Of a stretch of 64,000 nt of DNA, positions 37,370 through 47,904 are shown piece by piece (positions within the stretch are counted from its first letter, which is position 1; each line of letters starts with the position of its first letter). The position numbers were made by a program, and so were the translations under genes. This DNA is from Allosphingosinicella vermicomposti (GTDB lineage Bacteria; Pseudomonadota; Alphaproteobacteria; Sphingomonadales; Sphingomonadaceae). The notes beneath the pieces are model-generated. The model did not search any database, was not told the origin of the DNA, and worked only from the letters and a program-made list of their open reading frames with translations. The stretch is taken from positions 124,001 to 188,000 of the forward strand of contig NZ_PXYJ01000001.1 of the NCBI RefSeq assembly GCF_003012815.1, in the 5' to 3' direction.

Positions 37370-40300
37370 TCCGGTGCGATGAGGAGCGAGCTGCGAGTCC
37401 GGCCCCCGGAGGCCGTTTCCACACCTCATTCTCCGCCGTCGTCATGCAGGTTTCGCGATCCTCATCCGTCGCCGGGCAGAAAGCCCGGCTGGCATCGAGA
37501 ATCTCGCCGCGCGCGCGTATGCGGTGCCGCTTCGACAAGGCATTGGCGAGCGTCGCGAGATCCTGCGCAGGATCGGGCCGCTGCGCCTCCGGATCGGGGC
37601 GGATCGTAAAGGTGCCCGGATTATAGACGATCTGATAATTGTTCGACGCGGTGAGCGACCCCTGACCGATCGCATAACGGCCAATCCTCTCGCCCGGCGC
37701 GCGGGCGACGTTGCCGGTCAGCACATCGCCCTCAACCAGCGTCCCGCTTGTCACGACATATCCCAAGAGGGGGTCGTCCTTGCCGGAATATTTGGTGGCA
37801 TTGTTCGCCTGTACGACGAGCGTGCGGCGGAGAATGGAAGCCAGAGTGGAGGCGGGAATGACGATGTTGTAGTTGCCCACATCGGCGCCGCTCACCACGG
37901 CATTGGTGATGTTGACCGTCTTGCCATTTGCGGCATTCGCGTTGTCGAACGCAAAATCCGCCGTCGCCGTCAGGATATCGCCATCGACCTTGCCGTTGAA
38001 GGTGAACGAACCTGTCGTCCCGGCAGTGCCGTCATAGGTCTTGTTCTGGGCCGTTGCGACTGCGGTAATGTCCTTTTTCAGGATATCGGCCAAGGCGCTG
38101 ACGGGAACGACGAGATTATAATTGCTGGCGTCGCCCCCGGTCAGGATCGTGCCCGCAATCGTCACCGTCTTGTCCGTCCCGGCATTCTTGTCGTCGAACC
38201 TGAAGGTCGTGCCGGCGGTATTGACGTTGTCGTCATCCAATATGCCGTCCAGCGTAACCGATCCGGTTCCCAGGTTGTTGCCGTCATAGGTTTTGTCGTT
38301 GGCCGTGACGGTGGCTGTGACCGTCTTCGGGGTGACTGTGATGAGGCCGTTATTGACGAAGGCCAGCGCGTAGCCGCTGAGCGGGCTCATGGATCCCTGG
38401 CTGGCCGTTACGCCATAAGGGCCGCCCACCACGCCCGCCTTCATCGCCGCGCCCGCCGAACTGATCAGCGGGGTGCCCGAGAAGACGCTCTCGGCGGTGT
38501 CGGCAAGGAAAGCGCCGGAAACGCCCGCCTGCAGGCCGCCGACCGTATACATAGTTGCCAGTGCGCCGGAGAGATCGTCGCCATAAGTCTTGGTGGCGCC
38601 CGTCGTGGAGATGGTGACCGTCGGCTGATAGGCGAAAACGTAGCGGTTGCCCGAAAGGCTGTTGATCGCCCGGCTCGTCATCGTGCCGTTCCACACGGCG
38701 TGGTTGTTGCTGTCCAGCCCACCATAGCTGTGCCCCGCCGGATTGGTGAGGTAGATCGCCCAATGATCGAGCGCGGTAACCGCATCGTTGCCGCGCGCAT
38801 TGACGAAGGTGCCGCCGCTCGACAGGCCGACCAGATTGCCGCGCACCTGACCGCCGCTCGCAATGGTGAAATTGCCGCTCGTCCGGACCGAAATGTCTCC
38901 GGTGCCGCCGGCGACCACGCCTTCGACCACGAGGTTGCCGACATTGTTGAGCGACAGCGCGCCGGACGAGTTGCCCAGTGCGGCGATCCGGTTCGCGCCG
39001 TTCAGGATGGCATTCGAACCGGCATATTGGAGCAGCGCCGTATCGATGACCCCGGTCACCGATATCGTGCCGTCGCCCGCGTTCAGGACAACATGATCGG
39101 CGGTGATGTCCTGCCCATCGATGCCGCCATTGGCTGAAACGGGCATATTGAGGGCGACAGTCTCTGCGCTGAGGCTGCCGAAGCGGATGCCGCCGGTTGT
39201 CGTGGTGATCGCGATATCCTGATCAGCCACGACAGTGTCGAGATCGAAGCTGCCCGCCGTCATGATCGCCGATCCGCCCGCACTGACGGTGCCGTTGACA
39301 GTCAGGCTGCTAAGAGCAACCGCGCTGCCGACGATCACATCCCCATCCGTGGAGATCGCCGCGCCACCGGTGCCGATGGTAATATTGCCGCTGCCATCGA
39401 TGCTGATGTCGCCAGCGTTCAGAGCAGCGAGACTTGCGATCGTCTTGTCTCCATCTCCCGAAATCGAAAGATCGGACGCGGAGGAGAGGGCGCCGGCGAC
39501 GATGCCGCCTGCCGCGATGGCCAGCGGGCCTCCAGCGGTTTCAACCCTGTCCGCTGTAAGAAGGCCGCCAGCAGTAAGGCTGATGCCGCCTCCGGTCGAC
39601 CGAAGGAGCCCGCGTGCGGTGATCGTCCCGGCGTCGATGGTTATGGTGCCTGCTGCGGACACCTGTCCGCCGCTAGCTTGGCCAAGCCTTGCCGCGCCGT
39701 TGGTCGCGACGCGCAGCGTGCCGCCGGACGACAGGTTGCCGGTGCTGACATCGCCATCCGCTTCAATCCCAACAGAGCCGCCGGCATTGATACTGCCGTT
39801 GACGGTCAGGCTGCCGAGCGCAACCGCGTCGCCAACGATCACGTCCCCGTCCGTGGAGATAGCCGCGCCGCCGGTGCCGATCGAAATGTCGCCCTGACCA
39901 TCGATCCTGATGTCGCCAGCATTCAGAGCCTGAAGGCTTGCGATCGTCTTGTCCCCATCGCCCGAAATCGAAAGATCGGACGAGGAGGAGAGCGCACCCG
40001 CGACAATGCCGCCTGCCGCGATGACGAGCGGGCCTCCTGCGGCGTCGATCCTGTCCGCAGTGAGGAGTCCGTCAGACGTGAGGCTGATGCCGCCGCCGCT
40101 CGATCGCATGAGCCCGCGCGCGGTAAGTGACCCGGCATTGACGGTGATCGCGCCCGTCGCGGCCACCTGTCCGCCGCTGGCCTGACCGAGCGTGGCCGCG
40201 CCATCGGCGGTTACCCGTAATGCGCCGCCGGACGACAAATTGCCCGTGGTGACATCACCACCCGCTTCGATCGCAAGATAACCATCGGCAGCAATATTGC

Positions 40301-43300
40301 CGGTTGCCGTCACATTGCCCGATGTCGAGAGCAAATCAACATCGCCGGAACTCGCCACATTGCCATTGAACGTCATGTCGCCAATGGTTCGAACCGCGCC
40401 GTTCAGGTCCACGGTGCCGTTGATGACGAGCGATCGTAGCGCGCTGGACGCACCGACCGCGCCCCCCAATGTCACGGACGCGGCGGTGATCGAGAGGTCG
40501 CCCCGGCCGGCATTTCCGTCGATGCCGTTGGTGAAATTGACGTTCCGCCCCGCAGTCAAAGTGGCCGTATCCGAGACGATCGTCTGCCCCGCCACCTCGA
40601 TATCGTTGACCGCCGAAAGCGCGGCGCCCGCAACGAAATCGACACTTTGACCATCAAGAGAAATGGTCCGGCCGTAGACCCCATTGCCGATCTGGATTCC
40701 GCCCGCCGGACCCGCCTGCGTCAACGTCACGTCGCCGTTGAGCGACCGAAGACCGGTCGTTCCGGACGACAGGCTGAGTATGCCGTCCTGCGCGGAAATC
40801 AGGATATCGCCCGATACCGTGATGTCGCCGATCGCGAAGTCGCCGGCGGTGTCGTAGATGCTGAGATCATCGCCGATCGTCAGGTCCGCAAAGGCATCAG
40901 CGGACCATGACGCGGCGGTCATGGTGAGGCTGCCGCCGGTCGATACGGCGCCCGTGTCGATGGTGCCGGCTGCCGTCAGATCGATATCGGAAGCGGCACT
41001 GACATTCTGCGCGTCAAGATTGCGCCCGGCGGTCAGGGAAACAGTCCTGCCGCTAGAAACAGCGCCGCCCGCAGCCGCATCGATGTTGAGATCGCTATTC
41101 CCGCCTGCAGTGCCGATGATAACGGCCCCAGCCACTCCCCTGACCAGGCCGGAGATTGTCAGCGTTGCGTTGTTGTTGAAATAGAGGGCTTGAGCACTCG
41201 TGAAGCCAGCAAGTTCTGCGATGGTGTTGGCGCCGGTCAGATTGGCCGTGTTGCCCGATGTCCCTGAAAGGCTGGCCGCGTTGATTGAGGACGTCTCAGC
41301 CTGAACGATAGAGGCTGCCGAGTTCAGGGCGAGATTGCCGAGCGCGTTGATGGTCCCATCGAGCAAGATGTTGCCGGTGCCTGATGTGGAAAGCTCGACA
41401 TCGCCAGTTGCCGACGACAATGCGCTTCCCGCCGCAAGCGCCAGGTTCGCGCCGCTCGACAGAGAGATCAGGGCCCCGTTTATGGTGCTGCCGTTGGCGG
41501 CCGTGAGGCTACCGCTCGTCGTGATCGCAACGTCCGCGGCGCCCGCGTCGAGCAGGTCGTTGATCGACAGATTGACGACATTGTTGAGGCTCAGCCCGCC
41601 CGTCGATGCGCCAAGCACCGCGATCCTGTTCGCGCCTACAAGATTGGTTTGCGATCCGTTGTAATGAAGCAGCGGCGTGGTGACGACGCCGGATATCGTG
41701 GTGGTGCCGGCGCCGCCGTTCAAACGTACGACGGTGCGCCCGGTGACATCCTGCCCGGTTATGCTGCCGTTCGCCGAAGCGCTCAGGGCGGCAGAGACAT
41801 CGTCGCCGCTCAGGCTGATGAAGGAGAGATCGCCGGCTGTCGCCAGCAACGCGATATCTTCGCCCGCCGCCACACTATCGAGATCGAGACTGCCAGCTTC
41901 CATCGCGACGGACCCGTCCGCGATGACGGCACCGGTTACGGTCAGGCTGTTCGGCGCATCGATATTGCCGACGATCACGTCGCCCTCCGCGTCGATGCTG
42001 CCGACCACGACATTGCCGCCGCCTTCGATCAAGACGTTTCCGGTGGCAGTAGAGCCTAGTTTTCGGGCATCTAGGCTGGCAATCGTCTTGTTGCCATTCC
42101 CCGCGATGGAAATCTCGCGGTTCGAATAAAGCACGCCGGCCGTCAGGCCAAGGCCTTCGATTTCAAGACTCCCACCATGGGCAGTCACCGATTGCGCCGT
42201 GATGGCGCCGGTATTGGCCGTAAGACTGATGCCGCCACTAGAAACGAGGTCACTAAGCAGCGTCAGATCGCCAGCTTCAATCTCGACCGACGTCCCATTA
42301 ACCAGACCTCCCGCCCGGCCCAACGTCACCGAACCGTCGGCTGCTATCTGCAGACGTCCCCCAACGCTCAAATTTCCGGCCTCTAGGTCGCCGCTCGCCG
42401 CGACTTCGAGGTAGCTGCTCGACAGGTCTCCAATCGCAGCCGAACCTGTTGCAAGGATTTCGAAGCCTCCTCCGACCGCGACATCACCCATCGTCAGGGT
42501 TGCGGCATTTCCGGTGCGGATGAAGGCCGCGGACGCCACGAGCGTGCCCGCGGCAATATTGCCCGGGGTCTGGACGTTGAAGACGGTATCGAGAGTGACA
42601 TCGCCCAGAGTCAGATCGCCGCTCACCGACAGGTTGCCGCTCAACCCCGTAACAGGATCGAAGGTGCGGAATGAGCGCGCGGATATGTCATCCGTCGTTA
42701 CGCCGTGAACGCTTTTGCCGATTCCGATGTCCGATTGCCGATCCGTCCCGCCCAGAAGCGTGACACCGGCTAAATCGATATCAGCGTTGATAGCGTCGAG
42801 AAGCAGCATCTCCTCGCCAATGCCATCGCTGTTCGACTGGATCGTCAGCCCCGACGCGCCGGTGATGTCACCCGCCGTGCTGGCGACCGTCACCTCGCCC
42901 TGCGCACGCTGGATTATGCCATCGACGCTGCCGAGCGAAACGGACTGACCCTGCACGCGATAATTGCCGCCCGCATCCACATTGGCCGCGACCGTGGCCG
43001 TGCCGAACGCCGATACGATATCGATATCGCCTGGGCTGTAGAGATCTCCATTGAACGTCACATCGCCGCTGGTCCGGACCACGCCGTTCAGCTCGGCCCG
43101 TCCGTCGACGGTGAGCGAGGTGAGGGCATTGGTGGCACCAACGTCGCCGTAAAAATACGCCATATTTCCGGCCGTGATCGACAAAGCGCCGGTTCCGGCC
43201 GCGCGGTCGATCGTATCGTGCACGTAGATGTCGTTTCCGGCCGTCAACGTCACCGGACCTGAGACCTGCACCCTTCCAGTGGCAGAAATATCGGTCGTTG

Positions 43301-45785
43301 CTGAAAGGCCGATATTCGGGCCAATCGTGATAACGCCGGTCGTATTTATATTGATGGAGTTTGCGGTGATCGCGTTCCCGATATTGATCCCGGCCGCCCC
43401 TCCGGACGCTTGGGATAGAGAGATGTCACCGTTTAATGATTGAAGCCCGGTTGATCCGGGCAGGAGGCGGAGCAACCCGCTTAGCGTGTGAATGCTGATC
43501 GACCCCGACATGGAGAGATCGCCGATTTCAAAACCGCCGCCCGTATCGGTAATCGATAAATTTCCGCCAACATCCAACTGAGCGAATGCATCGCTGGACC
43601 ATTGTTCGGCGCGTAGGCTCAGGTCGCCTCCGACCGACATAATACCCGTGTCGATGGTTCTACCCGCAACTAAACCAACATACGAACCACCGGTTACATT
43701 CTGGGCGTCGATATCCCGGCCCGCCGACAGGTTCACGAGGTCACCGGAAACCGATCCCCCGGCCGCTGCATCGATGATGAGATCGCTGGTTGCGCCGCCA
43801 ACAGAAATAACAACTGGGCGCCCCTGCGCAGCTTCGACGCTGCCCGTGACGGTCAGCGTTCTATCATTTGTGAAACTGACTCTGCCCCCACTTACGAGAC
43901 CCGCCAAGGTCGACACCTGATTCGCGCCGGTGAGGATCGCGTTGCCTGCGGCAATTCCAAACAGGCTGCTGGAGAAGATGGAGGATGTTGCCGTTTGCGT
44001 GAGCGCGCCTGACGATATCAGCCTCACCACACCTGGACTATTGATCGTCCCATCCAGCGCAATAAGTCCGCCGCCGACGGTGGACAGCACGACATCGGAA
44101 TTTGCCGACGACAAATTGCCGCCTACCTGGCTTAGACTGCCGCCATTCGTGACGTTGATCGTCAGCGTGCCCGGCGCGCTGAGAGTGCCCACGGTGAGGC
44201 CGCCGCCCGTGTCGGTGATCGTGAACTTGCTGTTGGCGCCCGTCAGGTTCGGGTTGAAGCCGCCGCTGAAATCCTGCGCGGTAATCGCATAATCCCCGCC
44301 GACGGTAACGTCGCCTTGATAGATCATGTTCGACGCGTTGAGCATCGCGTCGCGGGTAGAGGTAGTGCTCGAGAAAGTGATGTTACCGGCAGTCGCGGTC
44401 GCGCTTAGATCGCGCCCAGCACTGACGGCCGAGGCCTGCATACTTTTTCCCTTAAGAAGGATGTCGCCGGTCGATGTCAGGTTTTTACCAAGAACTGTGC
44501 CTGTAGTGGCAACAGCCTCGATCCTGGCAAGGCTGACGTCGCCCTGAAAATCGATGTTGCCGGAGTCGCTTTGGGCCTTGATCCAACCGTTCCCCGAGCC
44601 GTTACTGATGCTTCCCTCAATCTGAATGTTGCCGAGGTTTGATATCCACGTTTCACCAAATAATACTAGGCTGTTTCCTATTAATAAATTACCTCTCGCC
44701 GAGAGAGTCGATGGGCTATCGAATAAATTCAACACATTTATCGGATTTGGGGAAAAAATCTCCAGATTTCCCGCCGATTGGGCTTGCCTGATTTGGACTG
44801 AGCTGTTGGCGAAGACGCCGATATCGGCAACATTACTTGTATGTGTTTTGTAGGTTACCAATGTGCCGGACGAATTGATATTGACTCCTCCACCCGTTGC
44901 ACCGGTATCGGGCGCCAACTCGATGCCACTAGCTGATACACCGGCGGAGAGCACGATCCCGCGATCGGAGGGGCTTGCCGTCGTCGCGGCTAGGTAACCT
45001 GCAACTCTCAGCGTTGACGCGCCGGCACCTTCTTGCGCCGCCATGGCGGCATAAATGTTCCGACCGGTCACTGAACCTGCAAGTGTAACGTCACCGCCGG
45101 TCGTCCCTCGCGAGATGGTAAGCGATAGCGGGCTTCCTATTCCCGATATAGTCACTTCCTGTGCGGTAACGATAACCACATCATCGGCAGCCGCAATCAC
45201 GCCTAACCTCGACAGTTCGTCACGCCCATTAATGTGGATGCCGCCCGCTGACGCTAAAACAACCCTACCGCTTTTTGTTCTGACTTCTGCGCCCGATAGC
45301 ACTTGGACCTTAGCCGAGGAGTCACCAGCCAGCTTCATGGCCCCGCCGTCCATGAAATCGTCGGAGTCCATGCCGAGTGTGCTTGCAACAAGCCCACCAA
45401 CGTTCACATTAGCGCCGGTCCCAAAAACCACACCGTCGGAATTCAGGATATAGACGTCGAGATTGGACGGGCCGTTGATCGCGCCGGTAATTGTAGACTG
45501 GTTGCCGCTCTGATCGCGGTTCAGCACCGCGCCTCTTTCGCTGCCTCCATAGGTGAAATCTAAGCGATTCCCGGTCCCGACATTGAATGTTTCCCAGTCG
45601 ATGATCGTATTGGTCTGATTGAGGCCAACCGTCATTGTCGAGCCGTCCGACGTGATCGTCGGCGCGGGGCCAGCGCCGAAGGTCGGGTTCGTGGGCAGCG
45701 CTTGCGCGCCCGCGCTGGTTGCGGCGAGCGGGACTGAGACGAGCGCGGTGGTGGCGACGAGGGTCAGGCGGAACGTTTGGGCCAT
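37353..45785 (-). CDS. TpsA-type filamentous haemagglutinin-like exoprotein (two-partner secretion)
   Basis: A 2810-residue secreted protein. The signal peptide (cleaved after AGAQA) is followed by the TPS/haemagglutinin-activity domain: IIDWETFNVGTGNRLDFTY, then ILNSDGVVFGTGANVNVGG near residues 110-130, where NSDG stands for the more common NPNG. Most of the rest is a beta-helix of short Gly/Asn/Thr-rich repeats, including two near-identical 168-residue units (39291-40298). The C-terminal third has YDG/MBG-like domains (NDKTYDGNNLGTGSV, QNKTYDGTAGTTGSF, NATKYSGKDDPLLGY). The final 90 residues are basic with one Cys pair (FCPATDEDRETC). The TpsB gene is 12 bases upstream in the same operon. 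Likely role is adhesion or surface attachment; no specific partner is known. Confidence 0.88.
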   Translation of the reverse strand: MAQTFRLTLVATTALVSVPLAATSAGAQALPTNPTFGAGPAPTITSDGSTMTVGLNQTNTIIDWETFNVGTGNRLDFTYGGSERGAVLNRDQSGNQSTITGAINGPSNLDVYILNSDGVVFGTGANVNVGGLVASTLGMDSDDFMDGGAMKLAGDSSAKVQVLSGAEVRTKSGRVVLASAGGIHINGRDELSRLGVIAAADDVVIVTAQEVTISGIGSPLSLTISRGTTGGDVTLAGSVTGRNIYAAMAAQEGAGASTLRVAGYLAATTASPSDRGIVLSAGVSASGIELAPDTGATGGGVNINSSGTLVTYKTHTSNVADIGVFANSSVQIRQAQSAGNLEIFSPNPINVLNLFDSPSTLSARGNLLIGNSLVLFGETWISNLGNIQIEGSISNGSGNGWIKAQSDSGNIDFQGDVSLARIEAVATTGTVLGKNLTSTGDILLKGKSMQASAVSAGRDLSATATAGNITFSSTTSTRDAMLNASNMIYQGDVTVGGDYAITAQDFSGGFNPNLTGANSKFTITDTGGGLTVGTLSAPGTLTINVTNGGSLSQVGGNLSSANSDVVLSTVGGGLIALDGTINSPGVVRLISSGALTQTATSSIFSSSLFGIAAGNAILTGANQVSTLAGLVSGGRVSFTNDRTLTVTGSVEAAQGRPVVISVGGATSDLIIDAAAGGSVSGDLVNLSAGRDIDAQNVTGGSYVGLVAGRTIDTGIMSVGGDLSLRAEQWSSDAFAQLDVGGNLSITDTGGGFEIGDLSMSGSISIHTLSGLLRLLPGSTGLQSLNGDISLSQASGGAAGINIGNAITANSININTTGVITIGPNIGLSATTDISATGRVQVSGPVTLTAGNDIYVHDTIDRAAGTGALSITAGNMAYFYGDVGATNALTSLTVDGRAELNGVVRTSGDVTFNGDLYSPGDIDIVSAFGTATVAANVDAGGNYRVQGQSVSLGSVDGIIQRAQGEVTVASTAGDITGASGLTIQSNSDGIGEEMLLLDAINADIDLAGVTLLGGTDRQSDIGIGKSVHGVTTDDISARSFRTFDPVTGLSGNLSVSGDLTLGDVTLDTVFNVQTPGNIAAGTLVASAAFIRTGNAATLTMGDVAVGGGFEILATGSAAIGDLSSSYLEVAASGDLEAGNLSVGGRLQIAADGSVTLGRAGGLVNGTSVEIEAGDLTLLSDLVSSGGISLTANTGAITAQSVTAHGGSLEIEGLGLTAGVLYSNREISIAGNGNKTIASLDARKLGSTATGNVLIEGGGNVVVGSIDAEGDVIVGNIDAPNSLTVTGAVIADGSVAMEAGSLDLDSVAAGEDIALLATAGDLSFISLSGDDVSAALSASANGSITGQDVTGRTVVRLNGGAGTTTISGVVTTPLLHYNGSQTNLVGANRIAVLGASTGGLSLNNVVNLSINDLLDAGAADVAITTSGSLTAANGSTINGALISLSSGANLALAAGSALSSATGDVELSTSGTGNILLDGTINALGNLALNSAASIVQAETSSINAASLSGTSGNTANLTGANTIAELAGFTSAQALYFNNNATLTISGLVRGVAGAVIIGTAGGNSDLNIDAAAGGAVSSGRTVSLTAGRNLDAQNVSAASDIDLTAAGTIDTGAVSTGGSLTMTAASWSADAFADLTIGDDLSIYDTAGDFAIGDITVSGDILISAQDGILSLSSGTTGLRSLNGDVTLTQAGPAGGIQIGNGVYGRTISLDGQSVDFVAGAALSAVNDIEVAGQTIVSDTATLTAGRNVNFTNGIDGNAGRGDLSITAASVTLGGAVGASSALRSLVINGTVDLNGAVRTIGDMTFNGNVASSGDVDLLSTSGNVTATGNIAADGYLAIEAGGDVTTGNLSSGGALRVTADGAATLGQASGGQVAATGAITVNAGSLTARGLMRSSGGGISLTSDGLLTADRIDAAGGPLVIAAGGIVAGALSSSSDLSISGDGDKTIASLQALNAGDIRIDGQGDISIGTGGAAISTDGDVIVGDAVALGSLTVNGSINAGGSVGIEADGDVSTGNLSSGGTLRVATNGAARLGQASGGQVSAAGTITIDAGTITARGLLRSTGGGISLTAGGLLTADRVETAGGPLAIAAGGIVAGALSSASDLSISGDGDKTIASLAALNAGDISIDGSGNITIGTGGAAISTDGDVIVGSAVALSSLTVNGTVSAGGSAIMTAGSFDLDTVVADQDIAITTTTGGIRFGSLSAETVALNMPVSANGGIDGQDITADHVVLNAGDGTISVTGVIDTALLQYAGSNAILNGANRIAALGNSSGALSLNNVGNLVVEGVVAGGTGDISVRTSGNFTIASGGQVRGNLVGLSSGGTFVNARGNDAVTALDHWAIYLTNPAGHSYGGLDSNNHAVWNGTMTSRAINSLSGNRYVFAYQPTVTISTTGATKTYGDDLSGALATMYTVGGLQAGVSGAFLADTAESVFSGTPLISSAGAAMKAGVVGGPYGVTASQGSMSPLSGYALAFVNNGLITVTPKTVTATVTANDKTYDGNNLGTGSVTLDGILDDDNVNTAGTTFRFDDKNAGTDKTVTIAGTILTGGDASNYNLVVPVSALADILKKDITAVATAQNKTYDGTAGTTGSFTFNGKVDGDILTATADFAFDNANAANGKTVNITNAVVSGADVGNYNIVIPASTLASILRRTLVVQANNATKYSGKDDPLLGYVVTSGTLVEGDVLTGNVARAPGERIGRYAIGQGSLTASNNYQIVYNPGTFTIRPDPEAQRPDPAQDLATLANALSKRHRIRARGEILDASRAFCPATDEDRETCMTTAENEVWKRPPGAGLAARSSSHRITAGR
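39291..40298 (-). repeat. Two tandem 504-bp near-identical units inside the TpsA gene
   Basis: The sequence starting GCCGTTGAC at 39291 recurs at 39795, exactly 504 bases (168 codons) later. Both units carry SDLSISGDGDKTIASL, GGAAISTDGDVIVG and LLRS/LMRS-SGGGISLT. A more diverged third unit lies near 41900-42400. Recent duplication or gene conversion is the likely origin. Confidence 0.8.
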
Positions 45786-45797
45786 GCGCGGTGTCCT

Positions 45798-47525
45798 TTA
45801 CCGGACTTTCGAACTGAACTGGGTGGTAAGCGAAACAAGGAAGCGGCTGGACGCGGTCGCCGGATCGGTCGCGAGCGCCTTGTCTTCGGGGATCGCGTAC
45901 ATGAATTCGAGCGCGGCACGCCCGAGCAGGCTGAGGCGCGCGCCAAAGCCCCAAGATCGCAGGATGCGGCCATCTTCAGCCGTGAAGCGGTCGAGGTTCC
46001 ACACCTTCACATGATCGTAAAAGGCAAAGGCCTGCGCCCGCACCGGGCCGGTCAGCGGCAGCTCGGCACGCGGTTCGAAGCGGAAGCCGAACGCGCGGTC
46101 GCCGCTCGTCGCGCCCGGATCATAGCCGCGGCCGAGGCGGTAGTTGCCGATCGAATATTCTTCGAAGCTCAGCAGCGGATCGTCCGCATATTGCCCCTGC
46201 ACCGATGTGGCGAAGCTGAGGCCGGGCAGGACGCTTGCCATGCCGTCGAAGGTGCCGCGCAGCACGATCGCTTCCGGGTTGCCGTCGGTGCGGCTGAGCG
46301 CCAATTCGCCCTCTTCGCTCGCATTCAGGATGCCGAGTCCCTTGCGCAGTTCGATCGAACCGCCAAGCGCATAGCCGTCGGGCGCGCCAAAGCGCGGCGC
46401 GCGGATGCCCCCCTGAAAGCGGGCATAGAAGACGCGCAACTTGTCGCGGGTGATGAGAGGGCCGTTGTCTGGTTCGCCGAGATAAGAGCGCTGCTCGATC
46501 AGCTCGAGGCCCGCGCCAACGCTCACATTTTCGCGCACAGCCCGGACGAGCGGCATTGCGGCATCGACCGAGAAGATCAGCGAGCGTGACTGGAAATCGA
46601 GCGATCCGATATCCGGATACGACCAGGCATAGCTCACCTGCGCGCCGAGCGTGCCGCCGCGATCGTCACCGAAGAAATGGCCGGCCTGAATGGTCTGCTG
46701 TTCATCGACGTCGAAGGTCGAGGACAGGCCGATGAAGGTGCGGTCGGAAAGGCCCGTGAGCCCGTAAAAATCGGCCCGCACGGACGTGCTTTCGCGGCCG
46801 ATCGTCCGCGATCCCATATTTTGTGCATTCGTGGTGACCGTCCACGGCGTGTAAGCGACCGAGAGGATACCGTTCACCTCTCCGGGCGCGGCACCGGCGG
46901 GACGCAGGTTGAGCGCCACGTCGAGCCCGGGCACGTCGCCCGCGATCAGCAGGATGCGCTCCACCTCCTGACGCCGTAGCGCGCCAAGCGCCTTCAACTG
47001 CGCGATGCGCGCCGTGATGGTCGCCTTATACGGGCCGGGGTTGCCCATGATTTGCACGTCTTTGAGGCGAGCGGGGATGATCTGCAACGCCGCTTCGCCA
47101 CCGACGATTTCCTGTGGCGGAATGTCAACCGAGGCGATGTAGCCCGCAGCATTCAGCCTGTTCGCGGCCTCGTCGCGCAAGGCGCAAAGCGCCGACAACG
47201 GCTGGCTTCCGGCCTTGGGCGTCACACCTGACACATGCGCCAGAATCTCGGCTGGAAGCGCCTCGCCACCCGGACCGACGAACCGCAGCCGGTCGAGGCT
47301 CACTTCCAAGGGCGAATTTTCGAATGCACAAGGCGGACGCGCCACATCCTGCGTGCGAATGTCGACCTGGCCGCGAGATTGCGCCTGTTGTTCCGGCAAA
47401 ATCTGGATCTGTTCGCGAGAGGGAAGCGCGTCCTGCGCGGATGCTGCGGCACCGATGCCGCCTGCGATAAGAACGGACGAACGCAACAGGGCGCGCGCAT
47501 GCGCACCCACGCCAACCATAACCAT
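45798..47525 (-). CDS. TpsB/FhaC-type outer-membrane transporter (two-partner secretion)
   Basis: A 575-residue ShlB/FhaC-like protein. After the signal (to about GAAASAQ) comes a Pro/Gln-rich linker, then POTRA domains (LEVSLDRLRFVGPGGEALP, DIPPQEIVGGEAALQI) and the 16-strand Omp85-type barrel. The barrel holds YSIGNYRLGRGYDPGATSGDRAFGF in two stretches, the L(R)GY..G...GD.....E motif of loop 6. The final residue region SSKVR lacks the usual terminal Phe, although TTQF lies just before. It should bind the TPS domain of the adjacent TpsA and thread it across the outer membrane. ATG 47525 is preferred over TTG 47540. Confidence 0.9.
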   Translation of the reverse strand: MVMVGVGAHARALLRSSVLIAGGIGAAASAQDALPSREQIQILPEQQAQSRGQVDIRTQDVARPPCAFENSPLEVSLDRLRFVGPGGEALPAEILAHVSGVTPKAGSQPLSALCALRDEAANRLNAAGYIASVDIPPQEIVGGEAALQIIPARLKDVQIMGNPGPYKATITARIAQLKALGALRRQEVERILLIAGDVPGLDVALNLRPAGAAPGEVNGILSVAYTPWTVTTNAQNMGSRTIGRESTSVRADFYGLTGLSDRTFIGLSSTFDVDEQQTIQAGHFFGDDRGGTLGAQVSYAWSYPDIGSLDFQSRSLIFSVDAAMPLVRAVRENVSVGAGLELIEQRSYLGEPDNGPLITRDKLRVFYARFQGGIRAPRFGAPDGYALGGSIELRKGLGILNASEEGELALSRTDGNPEAIVLRGTFDGMASVLPGLSFATSVQGQYADDPLLSFEEYSIGNYRLGRGYDPGATSGDRAFGFRFEPRAELPLTGPVRAQAFAFYDHVKVWNLDRFTAEDGRILRSWGFGARLSLLGRAALEFMYAIPEDKALATDPATASSRFLVSLTTQFSSKVR

Positions 47526-47704
47526 TTGATTAACCCCCAAGAAACCAACCTTCTATCGCATTTTTTAACCGTTGCGTCGAGAAGGTGATTGATCTGTGAT
47601 ATCAGTGACTTGACTTGAGATTGCTCTCGAAGGTTGGAGCGACTCGCAGAAGGCAGAAACGACGCCCCCGGAGGCCGCGCTTCGAAATCGACGATTTTAG
47701 AGGT

Positions 47705-47780
47705 TGGTGGAGCCGAGGGGAATCGAACCCCTGACCTCTGCAGTGCGATTGCAGCGCTCTCCCATCTGAGCTACGGCCCC
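47705..47780 (-). tRNA. tRNA-Ala (CGC anticodon)
   Basis: A 76-nt cloverleaf on the minus strand. The acceptor GGGGCCG pairs with CGGCTCC, keeping the G3-U70 wobble that defines tRNA-Ala. Encoded CCA; anticodon stem CTGCA/TGCAG around ATCGCAC, giving CGC (reads GCG). T arm GGGG-TTCGATT-CCCC. Confidence 0.95.
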
Positions 47781-47904
47781 GCGCTTTTCTCGCGAAGGCG
47801 CTTCCAATAACTCTCCCAAAGCGGCGATGCAATCGGCCAATTGGTGGATCAGGCCTTGCCAAATCCGTTTCGCCGCCGCTGCACCACAGATCGGCTCTTC
47901 ATCA

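Noticed and set aside
37524-39137. A 537-codon frame on the plus strand, opposite the TpsA gene
   Set aside because: It is antisense to repetitive coding sequence; the minus strand has the signal peptide, TPS domain and YDG-like domains and a TpsB partner.
39291-40298. Possible CRISPR or satellite array
   Set aside because: The repeat unit is 504 bases, in frame, with no spacers; it is a duplicated protein segment.
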